From the NCBI GenBank assembly GCA_001414485.1, contig LLEY01000083.1, forward strand, positions 211,093 to 275,092: DNA of 64,000 bases. Direction: 5' to 3'. Shown piece by piece: positions 55,217 through 64,000 of this stretch. The stretch is from Calycina herbarum (lineage: Eukaryota; Ascomycota; Leotiomycetes; Helotiales; Pezizellaceae). The position numbers and the translations under genes are program-made. The notes under the pieces were generated by a model. The model saw only the letters and a program-made list of their open reading frames with translations. It did no database searches and was not told the DNA's origin. Each line of letters begins with the position of its first letter. Position 1 is the first letter of the stretch.

Positions 55217-58200
55217 TCAGACACGACCAGCAATAACAGGGTTCTCATTACCAAGGGTGGTGTTATAAGCACCAGTCTTTCCATTACCCGCCAATGGTGC
55301 ATTACCATTCAAACCAGTAGACTTGCCATTCAGACCATGACCATTGAGAGCTCCTCCATTGGTGTTTTGGATAGCAGGAACCTTGGAGTTATCGCTAAAT
55401 GCTTGATCGACTTGGTTTCCGAATCCGGTAACGGCGGAGTTGCGTTCACCTGACAGACTAGTGTTTCCAGAGGATTGAGCGAGAGTGTTGTTCTGAGCCA
55501 TAGGGTCCCGGAGTTGGTTGGTGGTCGAGCTGGTATTGCCGATGTTTTGAGGTCCACGAACGGTGGCGCCGGTGACGTCGTGGTGTTTGCGTCTGATCTC
55601 GGTGACCTTAGGGATATCCGTTGATGCCTTTGCACCTCCCAATCCAAAGACAGGAGACTCCCAAGTGGTTCCCTTAAGGGCGAGATCTCTGTACTCAGTA
55701 GCCTTGGAGGAGATGCCACCAGGAAGCTTGATATCGGGAAATATCGAGTCGGCTTGGGTCATAGCCATATTGACCTTGGTCTGGCTGGCGACCTGTTCGG
55801 CCTTGTTCTTTCCTTGCAACATCTTCTTTTGGACGGCGGAGACGTAGCGGGAGTAGATGTTTGGTGCATTCTCAGGGTTCTCCACAACCTCCTGGGCAGC
55901 ACGGTCGGCTTCGACCTTGACTTGATAGAGCATCGAGTCAAGTTCGTGGGCCTGGTCCTTGATGGCCTTCTCCAAAGCCTTCTGGAGTGCCGGTCGGATA
56001 ACCTTGAGCATGAAGGGCTTGAAGAGCGTGAAAAGGAGCTTGTGTTTTGACTGCTTTAGCTTGATGTCGAAGTTCTTGACGTCTACATCAACCTTCTCGA
56101 TCTTGAAGAAGTTTTGCTTGTCGGACTTTTCGGTTGTAGACATCTTCATCTTGAAAGAGAAGCCGGTGCCACCGAGGAAGATATCGGCCACTCCGGTGTC
56201 GGTAATCTTTGGCGTACCTTGTTTACGCTTAATGTGATATGAGACATCGCGTAAGTCCATCTGGACGCCAGACACCGAGAGAGTGACGCTGTTGCGGTTC
56301 TTGTTGGCAACCTTCTTTCGTCCCCATCTAAAGTAGTTGTCGCTCTCTAATTCAAAAATATTAGGAATAAGGTTGTCGCTTTCAATGACCAAGTTCTCAA
56401 TGATAGCATCCACCATTGGATCACTGTACTCAATTCTCGGGATGGGGACGTAACGAATGCCCTCAAAGACCGCAGGAAGGATGACCTCGCTAAGATCCTT
56501 GAGCAAATGAGGCTTGAAAGTAGGCTTTCCATTCTCGTCATTGCCCAAATCGGCGAACAGCTTGTTGAGGGAAGCGGCGAACTGCTTATTTTGTGGATCG
56601 TTATCGAACTCATTACCCAAGAACTTGATCTCGTCGACAATTCGGTCTGTGTGATTTCGGTAACGGTCTCGGAGAAGGAAGTTGCCACGATCATAGAGGG
56701 TATTCCACTCATCGGTCGCACTATCTTCCATGATGTAACCTTGTTGCTTCAAACATTTGCGAACGTAGGCATCGATGTGTTTAAACCAGCTCTTAAGCTC
56801 AGGATCTTGATCGGCATCACGATAGATGGTGTTGATAGAATCGAATAAATCGTTTGTCGACGTACCATTTGCGAAACGTTCAATCAGAGTCTTCAAGTCA
56901 TCCTCAGCCTTCTTGAGCGAAGAATCGGTATGAGCACCTTTGACAGTGCCAGTAGATTGCTGACCAATGGTATTGGCATGGCCAGCATACTGCTCAGCCA
57001 AATCGAGAAGTGTAGTGATAGCTTGCTGGTAGTCGGGATGACCTTGGCATTCCACAACCATCTTCTTCAATCGCCAGATGGTCTGCTCTCTGCGTTCCTC
57101 TGGCATCTTCTTGGAGATATAATTCTTAGTCTTGTCTCTGGTTTCTCTGCCACGTTGCTTGGTCTCTTCAGGGATGTTAGCCGAAGCTCGTTGTTGAAGT
57201 GTAGCAGCACCGTTTTGAGCACCAGTCTGGGCGTCCAAGCCGGATGAAGTTCCATCAGCGCGGTCTTGACCAGCTAACAGTGCAGCATCTGCTGGATCAC
57301 GAGTATTATTGGGATGGGCGGCTTGGGTGGCATCGCCGGCTGCATCGCGAAGGTCTTCCTTTCCGACTGGCGTCTGTTTGCCGTACGTGTTCTTGAGCTG
57401 GCTCTTGATATTGCCAGTAGACATATCTGGGACATCGTGCCAGGTATTGTCGTCGGCCGGGTGATCAATTTGGGATAGTTGATCTTGATTTGGTTTCACT
57501 TTGGATGCAGCGTTGCTTGCTGCGTCGCCAGCAATGTCTCGTAAGAGAATGGTGGCATCGTTCACTGGAAAGGATGTTAGTATTTGTTTTCCATTTTCTT
57601 CGCCAATTCTCCAATTATCCCAAATCTTTTCAAACAATACATAAAATGTTCTAGAATCTCCGAAAAAATAAAGGGGTGGTATCACAAAATGAAGTCCAGG
57701 AATTGTACTTACAAAGCTTTCGAAATTGACCATTAGAGATGATCAGTGTGCCGAGTGTTCGTAGACCCTCCAAAGCCTCATTGCTATGTTGCTTAGCCTC
57801 ATCCTTTCCAACTGGTGCACCAGGAAGCGCAGCGTTTGCAACATCAATCTTCTGGGACTCCCAGATAAAGTCTTGAAGAAGGTTGCCCTGGTTCTTTGTA
57901 AGGAGAAGATATTTGGCTTGTTCGACGACATTTCGGAAGTCCTTGACAAGTGCCTGCCCTTCAGTCGAAAGTCTGGAGGAAGGCTTGGCGAGTGGCTTCG
58001 AGGCCAGAAAGCTGTTCAAGGCGACGTCGATTTGCTCATTCTGTGGTACGGTTAGTGGTTTGTTATTTGGATTTGTGCGACGACTATAGAAATGAGGCGA
58101 TTGTTTTGCCTATCTTTGGTGGTGTTGGTTGTGATCTGAGGGAGGACTGATGACGTGGAAATCCACAGATCGTCGACCAAGGAAAGCGTTCGGTGTGATC

Positions 58201-58671
58201 ATCTGCAACAGGAAAGCACCACTTTTCCGGAAACAGTGCTCTCGTGTTCCAAATGTCCACGCCATTGCTCCTTCCAAGTTTCTTCCAAGTCATCTGGGAT
58301 TCTCTTAAACATGTCGGAGAACGGAAACCCAGAAGTCCTGATCGTTCTAAAACATCTGGGATGGTATTTTCAATTGCCCCGAAGTCTTTGAAGTAATAAG
58401 AAATCGTGGAATCTTCTTCGTAGTCCATGTCCTCCTTCCGCCCCAAACATGGCGTGTATTGAAGAAAATCGGATCGGGATCAAGGGCAGGTATTGGTACT
58501 TACAGATGGGACTTTGCCAGCTTGGAAAGCTATTCAGAAAACTTGTTAGTCTTGATCGCATGTGAAGGTCGAATGAAGAACCATACCTGATGCAATGCCA
58601 TAGAACTGAAGCTTGCGGTTGACATCAGCCTCCTTCTCCTTGATATTGGTTGGCTTGTTGACGGAAGACAT
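55217..58671 (-). CDS. HAM1-like protein with HAM1 N and C domains (928 aa)
   Basis: Large soluble protein of a fungal-specific family whose C-terminal DUF4449/HAM1-C part resembles BPI/LBP-type tubular lipid-binding folds. Exons 58671-58587, 58529-58504 (26 nt), 58040-57713 and 57564-55217 join in phase. The N-terminus holds the conserved N-R-K-L-Q-F-Y-G-I-x-x-A-F-Q-x-G-K-V-P-S-N segment. The HAM1-N helices run to about residue 600 (for example R-D-R-Y-R-N-H-T-D-R-I and Y-V-P-I-P-R-I-E-Y-S-D). The HAM1-C part follows (D-V-D-V-K-N-F-D-I-K-L ... F-M-L-K-V-I-R-P-A-L). The tail is Asn/Gly/Ser-rich. A lipid-transfer role is inference; no catalytic residues are expected. Intron 2 (58041-58503) is unusually long at 463 bp. 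Confidence 0.9.
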
Positions 58672-60847
58672 GATTGCAAATGCTGGGTATCGCGGGTATC
58701 ACTGAACGGAAAAAGAGGAAGAAAAAGAGTCGAACGAGGAAGATGCTCGCAGACGGGAATCGCTGAGGGGTGGATGCGATGGAATTCCTGGTGGGTGATG
58801 GTGGAATGTATTGGATGGTTTTAGTGATGTTGAGTGGCCTCTGGTATGTTGGTGTTTGGGTTTGTTGTGTTGGGGGACAAAGGGTTGCAGAGGTGCAGAG
58901 GGTTAAGAGGGAGTCAAATTTGACGACGCGACGGCTTGAGCTATTCCATCATCGCTCTTCCAAACCACTTAATTCTTTCCTTGGCACGCTGGATTGGGGA
59001 GAACAAGGCAAGTTTTTGCCCTGTTGCAGCCAGTGTGCGCAATGTGCACACCTGTAACCCCAGAAAGGAGCTTTCCCGCTGGTGATGTCACTGCTTACAG
59101 GGGTGGAGCTTTGATCTCAGCGGAGCTTTGAAGCCGCCAGCAAGCTGGAACGATTCACTCGATCCTCAGCGCAAAGAAATCTTTCATTTAATTTCCTCCA
59201 TTTGGCGCTAGCATATTTCCATCAACACTATTGGATATCGGGTACGCCACCGCATCAATGATCAGGAAAAGGGTGGTAGAGAAACGTAACCGAGACCTCT
59301 CAAGACCTCTCGCCCCTGAGTCAAGAAGACCATCTTCACATCAATTCGCATCTTGGGAAAAGATCACAAGGAGCTTCAATTCAATGCGCGTCATCAACTA
59401 TCAAAAGCTTCCTCTCCACCGTGGATTGTGCTCACGCATCTGCTGAGATCAATTGATGCTGGTGCTGATGCTCCTCTCCCAATTTTATGCTTCAGTGCAA
59501 CTGATGATGGCATTCCTCAATTGCCATGTCGGCAGCTGTCACCCCATGTCCATGTGCCGATCAGCCCTCGCTTTTCTGGCCAGAAGCATCGATGGGCCAA
59601 CAATATTTTCAATATTTTCAGCTGGTGGGACTCGTCGTTTGCAGAAAAGCAGGTATCCGAGGGACATGACACAGTTACAAATTCATGCTCAGATGCAAAC
59701 AGACGCGGAAATCTTCAAGGCGCAACGTGTCGGAGGTGAGGTGGCGTTGCGTGGCTGATCGCACGGGGATTGCTATTTCCCATGACTTCATTGAAGCCAG
59801 ACCCAGAGATGATTGGTTTTCAGCACTGTTATTGCCATGCTGGAGAATACCACGGATTTCGCCACTTGAGTAGTCTCTGGTCTGGCCTTGTCCGCTCTCT
59901 TATTTCAACGTTGTTCCCATTGCTGCGATGATCTTATTACTTGTGCCATTATCTGTTACAGAATTATCTTATATCTTTTCCTTCAAGTCTGAGCCGATTG
60001 GTTGCACGGGACCTCCGCTGTCGAAAGATTACAGACGTGGTTTTGTACCTACTCAATTTCTGGAGCAGGCCAGAGAAGTGGAGTCAGCAAACGAGTTCGA
60101 ATGGTTATTATCGTCTATAGGCATAACTTTGGAAGACTAGAGGCACCATTTAAGTAAAAGGCTCGCTCTGTTCAACAATCAAGTGTATCCAGATACTTGT
60201 AGTACAAAAATTTTCGTACTTTTTCTTTCCATGGTTCAATGTCACCCGAGGAGCAAAAACTCCTCGGGTCCCAGCTCTGATACTCGTATCGATCGACATC
60301 TCGAATAGGACACCCCCCATATCCTTCTGGCTAGAAGCAACCACTCACACCTCAACCACACCGCATCGAGCCATCTCCCTGTCGCTCCCCTCTCCCCTCT
60401 CTCGAATCCTCTCCAATGATTCGCTGCCAGCTTTCTAATACCCGTTACAATCCCCACTACTAGCTAAACCCCCAAACGTCATTTCCATCACCACCCATTC
60501 AACCCAATCCATCACATTTCCCTTCACAATTTCTCCTGCAGTGTTACCCCATATCCTACCCCAGGTTACCATCCCACCAATCCCATCTCTTGCTTGATTC
60601 CTTCCAGCCAATCCCATTTCATCTCTCATTTCTTCCAACCTATTACCAAAATTGACATACCATAGGTATTTTTCTTCGTTTGGTACCTGCCGTCACCATG
60701 ATGAAGAGGGTAGTATCCCCCTTGTTTACTATGAGCTCATGCTTCCATCTCGAGTCTGGTGAACTTTGCGCCTCTTTCTTATCTAGAGATCAGAGACATG
60801 TATTGTACGGTATGGTTTGATACAAGCGAATTGTCTTACAACACGTT
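58672..60847. other. Gene-free region upstream of the HAM1-like gene
   Basis: About 2.2 kb between two divergent genes. The frames at 59231-60140 are short, overlap in several phases and have no motif or intron chain. Nothing functional is supported apart from two promoters at its ends. Confidence 0.5.
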
Positions 60848-63223
60848 ATGCACTCGTTATTGAAGGAAGGATTTTGCGCAATCTCTTTTTTGATTTTCGG
60901 TTGCACTGCAGTGGCGGTTCCGACGAGCATATCGGAGGAATTGGTGGGGGATTTGGAGAGGAGAGATAATGTTACTTTGAAGGCTCCTGTTGTTGCTACG
61001 CCTAGTCAACATTGGTTCGTCCTTTAATTCCCTTTCCTCTTTGCTTTTTGTTTACATGCAAACTTGCGCATTTTCGCAAAAAACTGATCAGCTCAATTGC
61101 TCAGGGAAGGCGTAGACGGCACCTGGTCAACCTTCGAAATCCGCGTCGGAACTCCTGCGCAAACCTTTCGCGTCCTCCCCGCAACATCATGGCAAGAAAC
61201 CTGGGTGGTCTACGGAGCAGCAGCAAATGCATGCAATACCAGTGTTGGAGTACCTTCAGATTGCGCAGAAGCACGAGGCGCATTTTTTGACCCGACGAAA
61301 AGCTCAACTTGGCAGGAGGGAGAGCAGAATGAATTGGGATTGAATTCTGCTCTGGGGTATGAGGGGGTTGGTCAATATGGTATGTCTGGAGACTGGTGAT
61401 GAGGATGAGGTTGGATATTGAGAGAGGAAGATACTGATGATTGAAAAGGTTTTGATACTGTGGGTTTGGGATACACAGCTGATACTGGGCCGACTCTTCC
61501 ACATCAAATTGTTGCGGCTATAATATCGGACTCCTTCTATTTCGGTCAATTGGGTCTGGGTTTCCAACCTACAAACCAATCCGGCTTCGGCAATCCACAA
61601 GCCTCTTTTTCTGACACGCTCTGGTCGAATGGAACGATATCCTCTCAGAGTTGGAGTTATACCGCCGGTGCGTTTTACAGACTCAAAGGTGTTTTTGGCT
61701 CCCTGGTATTTGGGGGCTACGATGTTGCGAGATTTGTACCGAATGTTTTGAGATTTTCGATGACGGGGGATAACTTGAGGGATATTGTCGTTACTGTTAG
61801 GAGTATTACCAGCACGACTGCAGCAGGAAATACGACACTGATGGGAAGTCCGGAATTCGCGTTTATCGATTCCACACTCCCTGAACTCTACCTCCCAGCA
61901 GCAGTCTGCACAGAATTCGAAAAAGCATTCGGTCTAACCCTCGACAAACCTTCCGGACTCTACCTCATAAATACAACCCAACATCAAAATCTCCTCACAC
62001 TGAACCCGAACATCACACTCACCCTCGCGAACCAGAAAACAGGCGGGGAAACACTGGATTTCGTCCTCCCATACGCTGCTTTCGATCTCAACGTCACCTC
62101 CCCAATTCTGGTAAACAAAACTTCGAAATATTTTCCTTTGAAACAAGCGCCAGATGGTGCATATGCGCTGGGAAGAGTGTTTTTACAGGAGGTTGGTGTG
62201 GTGGCACATTATAACTCTCGTACCTTCCAAGTCTTACAATCGAAATTCGAGGATTCGCCTGAGACGAATATCGTTGCGTTGCCACCAACTCTCCCCACTC
62301 CCTCGACACCATCTTCCACCACCTCTCCCTCAGGTACAAACTCCAATGGTTCAAAAAAAGGACTAGGCAAAGGAGCCATAGCAGGTATCGTAGTCGGAGC
62401 CCTAGCCCTCCTCACGCTAGCTGGTCTTCTAGCATTCTTCCTCCTCCGCCGAAAGCGTCGCCAATCCCTCGAAGGAAAGCGTCCAGGAACACCAATAGCA
62501 GAAATCGACACAGGAAAACGATTAGATAACCCCGATCAAAGCGCCTACGTCGGACAAGCTTCTCGGTATACCTCCGAGGTACCCGGACAAAGTGCAAAGG
62601 TTGAGATCCAGGGGAATCCTATCATGCATCCGCAAGAACTTGAGGCTGAACCTGTTCCCGATCGCGACACAAATGGGAGGGCTGAAATGGGGAACGGATT
62701 TGTAACTCATGGAAGGGGGGGAAGGACACCGATGGCTGAGTTAGGCGAGGATGAGTTGTTTCTTGGTCCTATGCGCAGGAATGGGGAGAGTGGCACAGGA
62801 ACAGGCGAGGGATTTAGTCCTATCAGCGCGCCTGGATTAAGTTCTACTTCAGGAAGTGGGAGGAATAAAGTTAGTGATGGGGAGGTGAGTGAGATGGGGG
62901 ATGAGAGTTCGCCTAATTCTACAAATGCGCACGCAAGAGGTGTTAGTGGAGGGTACGGGGGTGGGAATCGGGATACCATGGTTAGTATGATGACGCCGGT
63001 TGAGGGGCCTAGTGCTACGGGAGGATTTGGTCCGAATAGGGGGAGTGGTGGTGGGCACCGAGTTTCGGGGATGGGTGGCGGGGGAGGGGGTGATGAACGA
63101 GGGATTGGAGGAAGAGGAGGAGGAGGAGAAAGATGGAGTCCTGTGACTGATACAAGTCCCACCGATTCCACGAATCTAGAACGGAGGAAAAGTCGTTTCG
63201 AAGAAAGGTTTGGGGAGGATTGA
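60848..63223 (+). CDS. Membrane-anchored pepsin-fold protein, probably inactive (738 aa)
   Basis: Exons 60848-61014, 61105-61379 and 61449-63223 join in phase. A signal peptide (M-H-S-L-L-K ... T-A-V-A) leads to a peptidase A1-like domain (W-S-T-F-E-I-R-V-G-T-P-A-Q-T-F). Where active proteases have the first D-T-G/S-S motif before the L-W-V strand, this protein has P-A-T-S-W-Q-E-T-W-V, without Asp. The second site, normally D-T/S-G-T, reads F-I-D-S-T-L-P-E-L-Y-L-P and keeps its Asp. One membrane helix (A-I-A-G-I-V-V-G-A-L-A-L-L-T-L-A-G-L-L-A-F-F-L) is followed by R-R-K-R-R and a 270-residue cytosolic tail rich in Gly/Ser/Asn. It may be a surface receptor or scaffold rather than a protease. 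Confidence 0.85.
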
Positions 63224-64000
63224 AAGTTACGCGAGTTTCGTCTTTTCTTGTTTTTTTTTTTTGAGGAAGCAGAATGTTACGAAGTTACGACTATCTTAAT
63301 TGTATTTCTTTTACGTTGCTGTATATCCGGGAGTGGATTTGGTATACTACTGTACTACTATACATAACATATATAGCTTTTTGTAGATCTGGGTCTTTAC
63401 TTTGTAACTAGAAGATAGCACTATCGTCTAATAACATACATACTCTATCATATTTGAGAGACTTACACCGTAATTCTAGAAAGTAATGAACGTTGAGTCG
63501 GCTGTATTTGTGGCCAGGTCACTACTCTCGTCTATCCTTCTAAAAAACCGTTAGTGAGATTCTAGAATAATTTCCCCCAGTATTTCTAACTGAAGCAGGT
63601 AGGTATTCATAGTTATTTCTCTTCATACAGTGCTAAGACTTTCAAACCCCTAATTTCGTAGTAAATTCAACCCTACCAGCTCTCTCACCCATAAAGAAAC
63701 ATCACTCTGAAAAATACTTCAACATTTACAGTAATAATTTCTTTTCCCTAACTGGACAAATACAGTGAGTTGCGAGTTAAGCTTGAATTTGCCCACTTTT
63801 TTTGTAAACCGAGCTTTTTAAAATTTTCCCCCTTTTTAGGCACTCTTTTACCTATTAATTAACAATAACATATGATATACTATTTATAAGAACAGGAAAG
63901 AAGAGGCTTATATCTCCCCTTGTACTCTATAAACTTTATAGGACAAAAACAGACAATTTTATATCTGTCTTGATTTTTATAGGGTCTTGGCATAGCCTGT
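63224..64000. other. AT-rich intergenic end of window
   Basis: The 3' flank of the pepsin-fold gene grades into AT-rich sequence with no open frame over 60 codons. It may be the edge of a degraded repeat beyond the window; nothing can be named. Confidence 0.45.

Overview
The window is nuclear DNA of a filamentous ascomycete (Pezizomycotina), most likely a leotiomycete. That placement is inferred from gene content, short 45-70 bp GT-AG introns with TACTAAC-type branch points, the six-intron beta-tubulin gene and RIP-like decay of duplicates; nothing in the window fixes the species. About seventeen multi-exon genes were rebuilt by joining reading frames at splice sites, and every join listed as a CDS was checked for phase. 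Genes lie on both strands as independent units, with three close divergent pairs.

Layout: gluconokinase (89-840, -); an HpcH/HpaI-type aldolase (3056-4448, +) facing a glutaredoxin-like gene (4684-5094, -), which shares a promoter with a CHORD/CS co-chaperone (5379-6473, +); argininosuccinate synthase (8333-9702, -) with a decayed copy of its own 3' end just beyond it; beta-tubulin (11361-13171, -) divergent from a GCN20-type ABCF ATPase (13580-15949, +); a WBP4-like splicing factor (19221-20161, -) divergent from a mitochondrial stomatin-like protein (20466-21772, +); a hAT-type MITE (22251-22729) beside a dead short-chain dehydrogenase (to 24047); a PIF/Harbinger-like MITE (24760-25149) in the promoter region of the HIRA histone chaperone (25351-28853, +); a GT15 mannosyltransferase (29342-31199, +); two decapitated P450 genes head to head (31564-33327); a degenerate tandem array (33720-34180); an HVA22/TB2-DP1 protein (34641-35891, -); a TANGO2/NRDE protein (36788-37858, +); about 1.8 kb of AT-rich degenerate tandem repeats (38120-39900); a conserved fungal protein of unknown function (40207-42004, +); relics and a frameshifted DUF6594 membrane protein (44390-46693, -); a second, diverged MITE ending 6 bp before a small coiled-coil gene (47350-47831, +); a Cys-rich single-pass membrane protein (48104-50201, -); a secreted GMC oxidoreductase (51944-53872, +); a broken CxxC/IHF-type gene (from 54453, +); a HAM1-like lipid-binding-fold protein (55217-58671, -); and a membrane-anchored pepsin-fold protein that appears to have lost one catalytic aspartate (60848-63223, +).

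Most genes are conserved housekeeping genes (translation control, cytoskeleton, splicing, chromatin, mitochondria, protein glycosylation, arginine synthesis). Accessory families (P450, SDR, DUF6594, CxxC/IHF) are mostly broken and sit next to repeats. No gene cluster, CRISPR array, rRNA or tRNA was found. The least ordinary signals are the two related MITEs whose hairpin arms have changed together, the decayed partial copy of the argininosuccinate synthase gene, the head-to-head P450 relics, and the membrane-tethered pseudo-aspartic-protease.
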